A stretch of 64,000 nucleotides of DNA. It comes from a bacterium (GTDB lineage: Bacteria > Elusimicrobiota > Elusimicrobia > UBA1565 > UBA9628). Positions 14,971 to 23,222 of this stretch are shown in pieces. The DNA lies in the NCBI GenBank assembly GCA_021822495.1, contig JAKAQO010000007.1:1-64000 (forward strand), written 5' to 3'. Made by a program: the position numbers and the translations under genes. Positions within the stretch are counted from its first letter, which is position 1, and each line of letters opens with the position of its first letter. The notes under the pieces are model-generated. The model made no database searches. It worked only from the letters and a program-made list of their open reading frames with translations, and was not told the DNA's origin.

Positions 14971-15291
14971 ATGCCGCAGCGCGGCGGTCTTTACTCCTGG
15001 GGACTTTCGTTGAGGCGCGACTGCAAAAACAAAGAGAACGAAAAAAGAGACGCGAAGAAAGCGGAAAAGGATCGGAACCGCCGCCGGGCGGTGGAGAGAG
15101 TGGACATCGCGGACCTCGGCGCTGATTTCGCGAAAGAAGCGGCGCAGGTGGAACGTCGGCGGAACGCCCCGCCGCCCCAGAAACCGGCAACCTCGGCGGC
15201 CTCAAGAAGCGGCTTTGCCGCCGGGGCCGAATTCAATCTGGGGGCGATGTCCCAACGCGTTGTGGGAAGGGTGGAGAACTCGCGCAAATGA
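14971..15291 (+). CDS. Small charged hypothetical protein
   Basis: 106 residues, rich in Arg, Lys, Glu and Ala, with a likely helical middle (V-E-R-V-D-I-A-D-L-G-A-D-F-A-K-E-A-A) and a low-complexity end. AGGGGGTGA six bases before the ATG is a good ribosome binding site, the main reason for calling it. A comparably long frame exists on the opposite strand (14991-15287), so coding status is not certain. No family recognised. It sits divergently from the sigma factor gene in the accessory stretch. Confidence 0.4.
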   Translation: MPQRGGLYSWGLSLRRDCKNKENEKRDAKKAEKDRNRRRAVERVDIADLGADFAKEAAQVERRRNAPPPQKPATSAASRSGFAAGAEFNLGAMSQRVVGRVENSRK

Positions 15292-15309
15292 AAATTTGAG
15301 TTATCCCAG

Positions 15310-15335
15310 CCTTAGAAATCCAATGATTTCTAAGG
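15310..15335. repeat. Perfect 11-bp inverted repeat
   Basis: CCTTAGAAATC, loop CAAT, GATTTCTAAGG. It lies 19 bases after the end of the 14971-15291 frame with no U-run after it, so it is either a non-canonical terminator or a protein-binding palindrome. Just downstream GGCGCTTTCCAC and GGCGCTATCCAC recur 18 bases apart (15337 and 15355). Confidence 0.5.
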
Positions 15336-15428
15336 CGGCGCTTTCCACAACCGTGGCGCTATCCACCGCCAAAGACGTGTTATAAAGGAATTCTATTTTC
15401 AACTCGCGCCAATCGAAGCGGCGCGCGG

Positions 15429-15563
15429 TTAAAATCCAAACTTCTCGCGCTTGACGGCGACCTCTCCCGGTTCGAGATTGATTAGCGTCGAGGGTTTTAT
15501 TTCCACTGCCTTAGCATACGAACGGATCGCGAAAAGGTTCCCTTCGTTCTCGGCGCGAGTCAA
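15429..15563 (-). pseudogene. Remnant of an unidentified gene, 44 codons
   Basis: A reading frame ending in TAA at 15429 gives a coding-looking peptide with A-I-R-S-Y-A-K-A-V-E-I-K-P-S-T, which resembles the second helix of a TPR repeat (and, less well, an Xre-type HTH). An in-frame TAG lies three codons upstream of its only possible start, a TTG at 15563 with no ribosome binding site. Best read as the 3' tail of a gene whose 5' part was lost, perhaps when the neighbouring RhuM-family gene arrived. The rest of 15336-15668 has nothing else recognisable. Confidence 0.3.
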
Positions 15564-15617
15564 TGGATTTGTGGGCTAAGGTTCTTCTATGGAAAAGCTT
15601 GAGGTAGAAAGTTATAC

Positions 15618-15631
15618 ACTATGTCCATAGT
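15618..15631. promoter_or_regulatory. Palindrome upstream of or overlapping the RhuM-family gene start
   Basis: ACTATG-TC-CATAGT, six-base arms with two central bases. It covers an in-frame ATG at 15621 and lies 38 bases before the preferred ATG at 15669, so it could be an operator if the downstream start is the real one. Confidence 0.3.
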
Positions 15632-15668
15632 CGTCCACGGAAAGAAAAAGAAGCAAAAAAGAAAAGCG

Positions 15669-16724
15669 ATGAACTCTCCCCAAGACAACCCAGGCGGCAA
15701 GTCCGAGATTCTGATCTACCAATCTGAGGACGGCAAGAGCCGTATTCAGGTCCGACTTGAGAACAATACTGTCTGGCTAACCCAGGCCCTGATGGCCGAT
15801 CTATTCCAGACGAGCATCCCAAATATCAGTATGCATATCCGGAACGTCTTCCAGGAGCACGAACTGGACTCTGAATCAGTTGTTAAGAATTACTTAACAA
15901 CTGCCGCAGATGGAAAAAAATACGCTACCTCATTCTATAATCTCGACGTCATCCTATCGGTCGGCTATCGGGTGCGCTCGCATCGCGGTACTCAGTTCCG
16001 CAAATGGGCGACCGAGCGGCTGCGGGAGTATCTCGTCAAGGGCTTCACGATGGATGACGAGCGTCTCAAGGAAGGCCGAACTCTCGGAACTGACTATTTC
16101 GACGAACTCCTTGAGCGCATACGGGAGATTCGAACTTCCGAGAAACGCTTCTATCAGAAGATTCGCGATATTTACAAGTTGGCTATCGACTACGATCCAG
16201 CCGCTGCGGCGACTCAAGAATTTTTTCAGATCGTCCAGAACAAGCTCCACTGGGCGGTCACGGGCCATACCGCCGCTGAGATCATCTCGCAACGTGCGGA
16301 TGTCGAGAAACCGAATATGGGGTTGACAAGCTGGAAGGGCGCGAAGGTTCGTCGGCAGGATGTCGTCATCGCCAAGAACTACCTCAATGAGAAGGAAATT
16401 CGAGACTTGAATCGCATTATTACTATGTACCTCGATTATGCCGAAGCGCAAGCCGAGCGCCGACAGCCGCTCTACATGAAAGATTGGAGGGAAAAACTCG
16501 ACGCCTTCCTGAAATTCAATGAACGTCAGATATTGGAGCGCCCGGGCAGGGTTTCCATGGAGGTTGCCCAAAAGCTCGCATTGGAGAGGTATGAGCAGTT
16601 CGAAAAGAAGCGTCTAGCCCAGGAAGCCGTTCTGCCGGACGAAGACTTCGAGCAGGTTGCCAAACAGCTGGAAAGCAAGCCCGCAAAGGGGCTCAAGCGC
16701 AAGAAAAAGAGTGGAGCGCAATGA
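15669..16724 (+). CDS. rhuM: RhuM-family protein (virulence RhuM / Fic-like cofactor family)
   Basis: About 351 residues. The N-terminal domain (I-L-I-Y-Q-S-E-D-G-K, V-W-L-T-Q-A-L-M-A-D-L-F-Q-T, V-I-L-S-V-G-Y-R-V-R-S) and the mid-region R-K-W-A-T-E-R-L-R-E-Y-L-V-K-G-F match the RhuM family, first named from a Salmonella pathogenicity island and frequent on genomic islands and next to defence genes. Biochemical function is not established; the first domain is probably a nucleic-acid-binding HTH. Start at 15669 fits family length; an in-frame ATG exists at 15621. Isolated here, with no Fic, restriction or toxin partner. Its position in a gene-poor stretch near a tRNA supports island origin. Confidence 0.8.
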   Translation: MNSPQDNPGGKSEILIYQSEDGKSRIQVRLENNTVWLTQALMADLFQTSIPNISMHIRNVFQEHELDSESVVKNYLTTAADGKKYATSFYNLDVILSVGYRVRSHRGTQFRKWATERLREYLVKGFTMDDERLKEGRTLGTDYFDELLERIREIRTSEKRFYQKIRDIYKLAIDYDPAAAATQEFFQIVQNKLHWAVTGHTAAEIISQRADVEKPNMGLTSWKGAKVRRQDVVIAKNYLNEKEIRDLNRIITMYLDYAEAQAERRQPLYMKDWREKLDAFLKFNERQILERPGRVSMEVAQKLALERYEQFEKKRLAQEAVLPDEDFEQVAKQLESKPAKGLKRKKKSGAQ

Positions 16725-17053
16725 GCCTCCGAAAACATCGCCCTGCGCTTACAGGATGGAGCTGGAGCTCGCTCAGGTCGTGTTGGAGAGGTTATCCCTT
16801 TCCTCAATAACCATAAGGTAAAAACTGGATAGGGAGACGTCTTCGGCCTTGGCTTCAAGCCGAGCCTCAAGGAACAATTTCCTCCGATTCTCCCGAACTT
16901 GCCGCTTTCGCTCGTTTATTCATATTTTTTTATCTGTCAATTTTTTGCCTCTGGGTACTGTCGAGATTTTGTCGACTTTTTGGCAAAAACAAGCAAAAAA
17001 CGACAAAAACAAACAAATGACAAATCATTGAAAAACGATTATTTTTTAAGGAT
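16725..17053. other. Gene-poor region between RhuM gene and tRNA-Gly
   Basis: No supported gene. Just after the RhuM stop the same frame continues for 34 codons of coding-like sequence before a stop, perhaps an eroded end or fragment. From about 16920 the sequence becomes AT-rich. Long frames overlapping the tRNA are spurious. Confidence 0.4.
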
Positions 17054-17066
17054 AAAGAGTGGAGCG
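17054..17066. repeat. 13-bp direct repeat covering the tRNA-Gly 3' end, second copy at 16706-16718
   Basis: AAAGAGTGGAGCG occurs at 17054-17066, covering the CCA and last acceptor bases of the tRNA gene, and again at 16706-16718 at the very end of the RhuM-family gene. Such duplications of a tRNA 3' end can mark integration sites; at 13 bases it could also be chance. Confidence 0.35.
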
Positions 17067-17133
17067 GGCGATGGGAATCGAACCCACGTCCGAAGCTTGG
17101 GAAGCTTCTATTCTACCATTGAACTACGCCCGC
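17060..17133 (-). tRNA. tRNA-Gly (anticodon CCC)
   Basis: A full cloverleaf is visible on the minus strand: acceptor stem GCGGGCG (17127-17133) pairing with CGCCCGC (17064-17070), D arm with GGTA, anticodon stem GAAGC/GCTTC with loop TTCCCAA giving CCC, T arm GTGGG-TTCGATT-CCCAT, discriminator T and an encoded CCA. It reads GGG glycine codons. Confidence 0.95.
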
Positions 17134-17151
17134 GTATCAGACAACTTCATT

Positions 17152-18078
17152 CTATCTCTTTATCGGCGCAGGATGCAAAAATGATTCTCTTTTTAAATTA
17201 AAACAGGCGTTGAGGGCGGAGCTGATTTGAACGCCCCCCAGCGGATTTTTGTGCGCGATAAGCCAAGTGTCCGCATAAAGGCCCAGGGGTTTGGGATGAA
17301 GTTTGGTCAAGCGTCCTTGTTGGAGATCTTCTTGAATATTTAAGGGATTGATGGCGACGATGCCGTCTCCTCCAAGGGCCAGGGCGCGAATCAGTTCCGG
17401 ATCCTCGACTTCGACTTTGATCTTGGGCGTAATCCGCATTTTTTTGAGCCACTTTTCCAGCTGAAGGCGGATGGGGTTTCCCGGCGCGCGCAATAGGAAA
17501 GGAGCTTCTCTGAGAGCTTTAGGGAAAGGAGAAATCTTGGCTTTTAGAGAATGGGAAGAGACAAGATAGACCGGAGAACTCGAAAGAAGCGCGCTCCTAT
17601 GCAAGGAAAGAGGTTCCGGCTGGAGGTTTGAGTCGCAGATAGCCAGATCAATTTGCCTGCGTTCCAATTTTTGCCTTAATTCTTCCCAAGAGTGAGAGGA
17701 AATTCTCAGAAAGATATCGGGGATTTTCTCTTCAAGAATGCGTTTGATTTTAAGAATTTCATAAGGGGCGACCGAGAACGAGGTTCCTATCCTTAAAACC
17801 GTCTGAACTGATTTCTTTTCAATAATGGGAGAAAGAACGTCTTCCATGCGGGAAAACGTCTCTTGGCAGGATTCAAAAATTTTGAGTCCTTCCGGAGTGA
17901 GGCTCATGCCGCTTCTTTTGCGGTCAAAAAGTTTGGCGTTTAGTTTTTGTTCCAGAGATTTTATCTTGACGCTTAAAGTCGGTTGGGTGAGCCCGCATTC
18001 CTTGGCTGCGGCTGTTAAGCTTCCCGCCTGAGCGGTTTTAAAGAAATAATAGAGAAGATTGTATTGGTCTACGCTCAT
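17152..18078 (-). CDS. LysR-family transcriptional regulator, NhaR-like
   Basis: 308 residues. The N-terminal winged HTH (Y-N-L-L-Y-Y-F-F-K-T-A, then A-A-A-K-E-C-G-L-T-Q-P-T-L-S and L-F-D-R) has the Y-Y-F arrangement seen in NhaR-like LysR proteins. The effector domain (residues 90-290) shows R-I-G-T-S and D-L-A-I-C-D, as in periplasmic-binding-like LysR cores. It is divergent from the TolC-RND operon with about 85 bases between start codons and a palindrome in that gap, so it most likely controls the efflux genes and its own expression. Effector unknown. Confidence 0.88.
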   Translation of the reverse strand: MSVDQYNLLYYFFKTAQAGSLTAAAKECGLTQPTLSVKIKSLEQKLNAKLFDRKRSGMSLTPEGLKIFESCQETFSRMEDVLSPIIEKKSVQTVLRIGTSFSVAPYEILKIKRILEEKIPDIFLRISSHSWEELRQKLERRQIDLAICDSNLQPEPLSLHRSALLSSSPVYLVSSHSLKAKISPFPKALREAPFLLRAPGNPIRLQLEKWLKKMRITPKIKVEVEDPELIRALALGGDGIVAINPLNIQEDLQQGRLTKLHPKPLGLYADTWLIAHKNPLGGVQISSALNACFNLKRESFLHPAPIKR

Positions 18079-18082
18079 ATTT

Positions 18083-18110
18083 ATATTCTAATACTATTAT
18101 AGAAAAATAT
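18083..18110. promoter_or_regulatory. Candidate LysR operator between divergent genes
   Basis: The AT-rich gap contains TTCTA (18086-18090), nine bases, TAGAA (18100-18104), with flanks extending the dyad to ATATTCTA / TAGAAAAATAT. Dyad spacing fits the T-N11-A style of LysR boxes. It also contains TATAAT-like hexamers, so binding here would influence both directions. Confidence 0.5.
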
Positions 18111-18162
18111 TATATTTACAATGTTTTGGTTTTATGATGAAATCAAGTTGATAGGAGGCTTT

Positions 18163-19491
18163 GTGATTTGCGGTATAAATAGAAAATGCTCGTTCCTTAT
18201 CGTTTTTGGACTTCTTTTGCCTTCGAAGTCGTTTGCCGCGACTTTCGCGGCGCCGCTGAACGTAAAGGATGTTTTAATTTTAGCCGAGGACTACAGCCCG
18301 GATTTAAGGGCGGCTCGTCAGCGCGAAATCGAAGCCGAAAAGAATATCCATATTCAAGAGGCTTATCTCTATCCCACCTTGGATGCGGGCGGAGTCGCGA
18401 CGACAGGGTTTCCCGGGTTTAATAATCAAATGTCGATCTCGGGGCCCGGTTATAATAACGATTTGGGCGCGCAGGGAATGTATGCTTCCCCCTATACCGA
18501 GACGCCTGCCGGTGGGCTCACTTCGCAGTTGGATGTGGTTGATTTAAAAATTCCTTACCGCATTAAGCAGGCCAAGGCCCTTTATCAGGCTGAAAAAGCC
18601 CGGACCGAGATTATTCGCTATAAAGTGGATTGGGATGCGCTTAAATTTTATTTCCATTCGGTACGAGATATCGGCCTTCAAAAAGTTTGGGATGAAATTC
18701 TCAAGGTTAAAACCGATCCGGTTTATCATAAAGTCGTTTATTTCGTTAATCGCGGTCAGCATAATATGGCCGATGAGCTCTTAATCCATGACATGGTCGA
18801 AGAAGCGCAGCTCAATAAAGAAGCTTACCAGGCGCTTTACGGCCAAGCCATTGAGAAATTGGGTATTTATATAGGAAAAGATTCGGAGGATTTGGCGGCG
18901 CTTGATCCATCCGCCTTGAGTCAGGATGTCTTGACCGTTTTAACCTCAACTTCGGTGAGCGCCTATATTTCACAAGCTGAATTTCATTCCACCAGCGCTC
19001 ATGAGTTCTTGTCCTCAAGGAAAGCCGAGAATTATCCGCGCGTGACCGCGAAAGCAAGCGTGGGTGGGGCCACGGGGAGTCGCTTGGTGGGTTCGGAAGA
19101 TTACGCGGCGGGCGTTGGGGTCAGCGTTCCTATCTTTGAAGGTTTTGGAATTGAGAGCCGCATTGAGCAGGCCAGGGCTCGGGCCAAAGAAAAAGACGAG
19201 GCCGTTGATTCTCTCAAACTTTTTGTCGCGGTCGCCAATAAAACCTATGATGAACGGATTGCCTACGACAGCGCGCAGTTAAAATATCTTGATGAGGAGC
19301 TTAAGACCGATAAGGATGCTTACCAGGTTTCTCTTCATCGCTACGTGACCTACGTCGGTTCCTTGGTGGACGTTCGCGAAGCAATTCGAGACCTTGAGCG
19401 GGTGGAAACCCAGATTATTGATGACAAGACGGATTTGCTTCTCGCTTTGACCTCCAAAGCGATTCTTAATGGCAGTGCGGTGCGGAGATAA
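18163..19491 (+). CDS. TolC-family outer-membrane efflux protein (module 1)
   Basis: About 442 residues. GTG 18163 is chosen because AGGAGG lies four bases upstream; it yields a signal peptide ending at S-F-A-A. The mature protein has the OEP pattern: A-E-D-Y-S-P-D-L-R-A-A followed by long helices, A-G-V-G-V-S-V-P-I-F-E-G-F in the second repeat, and Y-V-T-Y-V-G-S-L-V-D-V-R. It should form the outer-membrane channel of a tripartite pump or type I-like system. One base separates its stop from the RND gene. It is clearly paralogous to the TolC at 26452-27789. Confidence 0.88.
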   Translation: MICGINRKCSFLIVFGLLLPSKSFAATFAAPLNVKDVLILAEDYSPDLRAARQREIEAEKNIHIQEAYLYPTLDAGGVATTGFPGFNNQMSISGPGYNNDLGAQGMYASPYTETPAGGLTSQLDVVDLKIPYRIKQAKALYQAEKARTEIIRYKVDWDALKFYFHSVRDIGLQKVWDEILKVKTDPVYHKVVYFVNRGQHNMADELLIHDMVEEAQLNKEAYQALYGQAIEKLGIYIGKDSEDLAALDPSALSQDVLTVLTSTSVSAYISQAEFHSTSAHEFLSSRKAENYPRVTAKASVGGATGSRLVGSEDYAAGVGVSVPIFEGFGIESRIEQARARAKEKDEAVDSLKLFVAVANKTYDERIAYDSAQLKYLDEELKTDKDAYQVSLHRYVTYVGSLVDVREAIRDLERVETQIIDDKTDLLLALTSKAILNGSAVRR

Positions 19492-19492
19492 T

Positions 19493-22400
19493 ATGGGTAT
19501 CGTTGACCTCTCTTTAAGACGTCCTGTGACGATCGTCATTATTGTTTTGTCGGTTCTTTTAGCCTCGGCCGGAGTGATCAGGAATATGCGCCGGGACATT
19601 CTCCCGGATTTGGGGCTTAACACCATCTATGTCGCGGAACCCTTCGGCGGCATGACGCCGGCCCAGATGGAAGGATATCTCACCTACCGCTACGAGCAGT
19701 TTTTCCTTTATCTCACGGGACTTAAGAGCATGGAGTCTCATTCAGCGCAAGGAATTGCCGTGGTCAAGCTTACCTTCGCCGAGGGAACCGATATGGAACA
19801 GGCGATGGGCGAAGTGATTGCGTATGCTTCCAGAGCGCGCGCTTTCATGCCGTCGGGAACATTTCCTCCCTTCATTTTGCGTTTTGACGCCAGCGATCTT
19901 CCGGTCGGAGATTTAGTGTTTGAATCGAAAAATGAACCGTTGAGCCGCTTGGTCGATCTGGCTTTTAACCGCGTTCGACCGATGTTCGGCGATTTGCCGG
20001 GAGTCATGGCGCCGGCGCCTTTTGGAGCGAGCCCGCGCACGATTGTCATTGAAATGAATGAGAAAAAAATGCGGGAATTGGACGTTTCCCCTGAAGACGT
20101 CGCGCGCGCGGTGACAAGCGGAAACGTCATCGTTCCCTCTGGAAATATGGACATGGGAACTAAATATCCTCTAATTCCGCTGAACTCTCCAGTCGCCGAT
20201 ATTCAGACCTTGGGAAATATTCCCGTTCGTTTAGGAACCTACCCAACCGTTTTTGTTAAAGATGTCGCTAAAATTAGAGACACGACCGATATCCCAACCG
20301 GTTTTGCGTTGGTTAATGGCGCTCGCTCGGTTTATATTCCGATTGCCAAGCATTCGGACGCCTCGACGCTTAAAGTTGTTGCCGAAATTAAGGCTAATCT
20401 ATGGCGCTTTCGCGAGGTTTTGCCGAAAGATATTAAACTCAGCTACGCTTTTGACCAGTCCGGATATGTCAAACGCGCGATCGGGTCCTTGGCCTTTGAA
20501 GGTGGATTGGGCGCTCTTTTGACCAGTCTCATGGTTCTTTTATTTCTTCAAGATTGGCGCTCGGCCTTGATTGTGGCGGTGATCATTCCCATTTCTCTTG
20601 CGTTTGCGATGATCCTTCTTTATTTAATGAAGCAGACGGTCAATATCATGACCCTTGGGGGACTCGCCTTGGCGGTTGGAATTTTAGTTGATGAATGCAC
20701 GGTAACCATTGAGAATATCCACTCTCATTTGGACAAGGGTCAACCCATCGCGCGCGCAAGTTTGGATGGAACGACGGAAGTCCTTTTTCCCAACTTCCTG
20801 GCGGTTTTGTGCGTCCTGGCCGTTTTCATTCCGTCTTTCGTCATGAAAGGCGTGGCGGGACATCTCTTTTTACCGCTATCAGTCGCTGTTGGATCAGGAA
20901 TGATCGGATCTTATATTTTCTCATCCACTCTTGCCCCCATTCTGTCCACTTGGCTTATTAAATCACAGGGGCATGGGGAGTCTAAAGAAGCTTCAAAAGG
21001 CTTTAGTTTCGACGTCATTCGCAAGGGATACCGCAAACTTCTTGAGAATATTCTCATGCCTTGGCGGGGACTAGTCTTGATGCTCTATTTTGCCGCAGCG
21101 GGATTGTTTTTGTTTTTTGGGTTTAAGCATTTGGGTCTTGAGATTTTTCCCCAAGTTGATACCGGAGAGTTTAGAATGGTCGTTCGCTGCCCCACGGGTT
21201 CGAGCATCGAATACACGGAAGCCATAACGAAGAAAGCGATGGACATCATTAAAAAAGATGTCGGGGAAAAGAATGTCAAGATATGGATTGGTCTTGTTGG
21301 AATGCAGACGCCTGATTACGCGCTGAACAATATCTATCAGTATTCCCCGGGTCCCGAGATGGCTTATATTGATATTGCCCTGCGAGAACATTCCGGAGTC
21401 AAGGTTTTTGATCTGGAACAAAAGTTAAGAAAACAATTTAAAGAACTCATTCCCGACACGCGGTTTTCCTTTGAACCGAATGATATTCTGGATGTGGCCA
21501 TGAGTTTGGGAGAACCTAAGCCCGTTGGCGTTTCCGTTTCGGGTCCCTTCTTTAATCGCGATATTAGTTACGCCAAGAAAATCAAGGTCGCGATGGAGAA
21601 GATTCCTTATTTAAGGGACTTGGAAACGGTTGAGAGCTTTGATTACCCCACCATTGCGGTCAATATGGACAGGCGTAAGGCCGGCATTTTGGGCGTGACG
21701 GCCAAAGACATCGGACAATCGCTGGGAGACGCGGCGGCCTCATCCCGTTATACCATTCCTTCTTTCTGGGCCGATCCAAAAACAGGAATCAGTTACGAGG
21801 TTCAAGTCGAAGTTCCGCAAGATAAAATCAAAACTCTTGCGGATGTCAAAAAATTTCCGGTTCCGGTGAGGCGAGTCGAAGATTCTCATGGTTGGATTTC
21901 GGTTTCGGATATGGCTCAAGTTGTTTCCACAGAGACCGTCGGTTCCTACGATCGCTTGAATATGCAAAGAAGCGTCAATATCGCGGCTAATATTGTCGGG
22001 GCGGATTTGGGAAAAGTGGGGAGGTCGGTGCGCCAGGCGCTTGAGTCTGTTGCTTCCGAAAGGCCCAAGGGAGTGACCGTTCATTTGCGCGGGCAGATTT
22101 TGCCGCTTGAAGAAATTTTAAACGGGTTTTCATTCGGCCTGGCTTTGTCGGTCGTGGTCATTTTCCTTTTGCTCTCGGCGAATTTCCAGTCAATTACGCT
22201 AACCCTCGCGATTTTGTCGACGGTTCCGGCGGTCTTGTCCGGCGTGGTCGCGGCGCTTCTTTTAACGCATACGACGATTAACATCGAATCATTCATGGGA
22301 GCGATTATGTCGGTGGGCGTGGCCATTGCCAATGCCGTTTTACTGGCGGATTTTGCCGACCGGTACCGAAGGCAAGGGATGGGCGCGGTGGGCGGTTCCC

Positions 22401-22705
22401 TAGAAGGCGCGACGACAAGATTTCGCCCGATTTTAATGACGGCTTTGGCGATGATTGCGGGAATGATTCCCATGGCCTCGGGGCTCAGCGAAGGCGGAAA
22501 ACAGACCGCGCCCTTGGGACTTGCCGTTATCGGAGGCATGGGTTTGGCGACGGTCGCGACCTTACTCATTTTGCCGCTCGCGATTGCGGCTCTCCAAAGA
22601 TCGGCGTCTCCTCATCCGCCATCTTTACATCCGGATGACTCGCACAGCCCGCACTATCATCCAGAAGGGATGGATGAACGAGGGCTCAAAACATCTTCCG
22701 TTTAG
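19493..22705 (+). CDS. RND-family (HAE1-like) efflux permease, module 1
   Basis: 1070 residues; ATG 19493, one base after the TolC stop, with GGAGAT before it. Typical RND architecture: TM1 with R-R-P-V-T, two large periplasmic loops, TM2-6 and TM8-12 blocks, F-D-Q-S-G-Y-V-K-R-A-I in the docking segment. In TM4 the proton-relay pair reads L-V-D-E rather than AcrB's D-D, and the TM10 Lys equivalent (G-x-x-x-K-N-A) is Ala; the TM11 Arg (R-P-I-L-M-T-A-L) is present. The C-terminal tail is His-rich. Expected role: proton-driven export, substrate unknown. No membrane-fusion protein gene is adjacent. Confidence 0.92.
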   Translation: MGIVDLSLRRPVTIVIIVLSVLLASAGVIRNMRRDILPDLGLNTIYVAEPFGGMTPAQMEGYLTYRYEQFFLYLTGLKSMESHSAQGIAVVKLTFAEGTDMEQAMGEVIAYASRARAFMPSGTFPPFILRFDASDLPVGDLVFESKNEPLSRLVDLAFNRVRPMFGDLPGVMAPAPFGASPRTIVIEMNEKKMRELDVSPEDVARAVTSGNVIVPSGNMDMGTKYPLIPLNSPVADIQTLGNIPVRLGTYPTVFVKDVAKIRDTTDIPTGFALVNGARSVYIPIAKHSDASTLKVVAEIKANLWRFREVLPKDIKLSYAFDQSGYVKRAIGSLAFEGGLGALLTSLMVLLFLQDWRSALIVAVIIPISLAFAMILLYLMKQTVNIMTLGGLALAVGILVDECTVTIENIHSHLDKGQPIARASLDGTTEVLFPNFLAVLCVLAVFIPSFVMKGVAGHLFLPLSVAVGSGMIGSYIFSSTLAPILSTWLIKSQGHGESKEASKGFSFDVIRKGYRKLLENILMPWRGLVLMLYFAAAGLFLFFGFKHLGLEIFPQVDTGEFRMVVRCPTGSSIEYTEAITKKAMDIIKKDVGEKNVKIWIGLVGMQTPDYALNNIYQYSPGPEMAYIDIALREHSGVKVFDLEQKLRKQFKELIPDTRFSFEPNDILDVAMSLGEPKPVGVSVSGPFFNRDISYAKKIKVAMEKIPYLRDLETVESFDYPTIAVNMDRRKAGILGVTAKDIGQSLGDAAASSRYTIPSFWADPKTGISYEVQVEVPQDKIKTLADVKKFPVPVRRVEDSHGWISVSDMAQVVSTETVGSYDRLNMQRSVNIAANIVGADLGKVGRSVRQALESVASERPKGVTVHLRGQILPLEEILNGFSFGLALSVVVIFLLLSANFQSITLTLAILSTVPAVLSGVVAALLLTHTTINIESFMGAIMSVGVAIANAVLLADFADRYRRQGMGAVGGSLEGATTRFRPILMTALAMIAGMIPMASGLSEGGKQTAPLGLAVIGGMGLATVATLLILPLAIAALQRSASPHPPSLHPDDSHSPHYHPEGMDERGLKTSSV

Positions 22706-23222
22706 ACTCATGATTTCTTATCCATCCCTTCATTTCCGCCGAAGTATTTGACTTTAAAATAATTATTTTTGTCTAATGACTGAGTATGACATGGGTCATA
22801 AAAAGATCAGCGGCGCTTGAAAGGCTTTTCTCTTTTGCCTTGGCTTTGCAATTTTTTGTGAGCCCGGTTATTTTTAGCAGCCGAGGTTTTGATTTACCGC
22901 GTCTTAAAGGCTCTTCTCCAATCATGACGACTTCTTCTTCCCAGGATTTGGGCCTGATCTATTCCGTTTTTGCCGCTCATCATAAACGCGCCGGCAGCCG
23001 TCACCAAACTCACAGGAGGTCTTGCACCCTTTTGTCAGAAACTTCTGCTTGCGCGTTGGGCCAAGCTTCTTTTGAATCTACACCGTTCCGAAAGGCGTTG
23101 TCGGCTCTCCCTGATCCGTTTTATCCCCCTCCCGCTTCAGTCCTTATTTAACGAGAGAAATCTCGCGCGTAGTTTTGTTTGTAGAATGTTATGTTTGAAA
23201 TTAAATAGAGTCAGAGGAAAAA
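22706..23222. other. 517-bp spacer between the two efflux modules
   Basis: A frame at 22786-23151 (121 codons) has a hydrophobic start but no ribosome binding site and no recognisable family, so I do not call it. The spacer begins with a promoter candidate (22748-22777), and a small hairpin CGAGA-GAAA-TCTCG lies at 23152-23165. It probably provides independent expression of the second module or is debris of a lost gene, possibly the missing adaptor; neither is shown. Confidence 0.4.
22748..22777 (+). promoter_or_regulatory. Candidate promoter upstream of RND module 2
   Basis: TTGACT (22748-22753), 18 bases, TCTAAT (22772-22777), in an AT-rich stretch right after RND1. It is 446 bases from the RND2 start codon, so a long leader or another promoter closer to the gene is implied. 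Confidence 0.35.

Noticed and set aside
14991-15287. 98-codon minus-strand frame opposite the 14971-15291 gene
   Set aside because: No ribosome site; Ser/Phe/Arg-rich composition typical of an antisense frame.
15337-15366. CRISPR-like direct repeats (two 12-mers 18 bases apart)
   Set aside because: Only two copies, short and imperfect, no cas genes.
16899-17201. 100-codon frame across the tRNA-Gly
   Set aside because: The part containing N-R-T-H-V-R-S-L-G-S is the well-known spurious translation of a tRNA gene.
22786-23151. 121-codon frame between the RND genes
   Set aside because: No ribosome binding site, no family resemblance, low-complexity composition; kept only as part of the spacer description.
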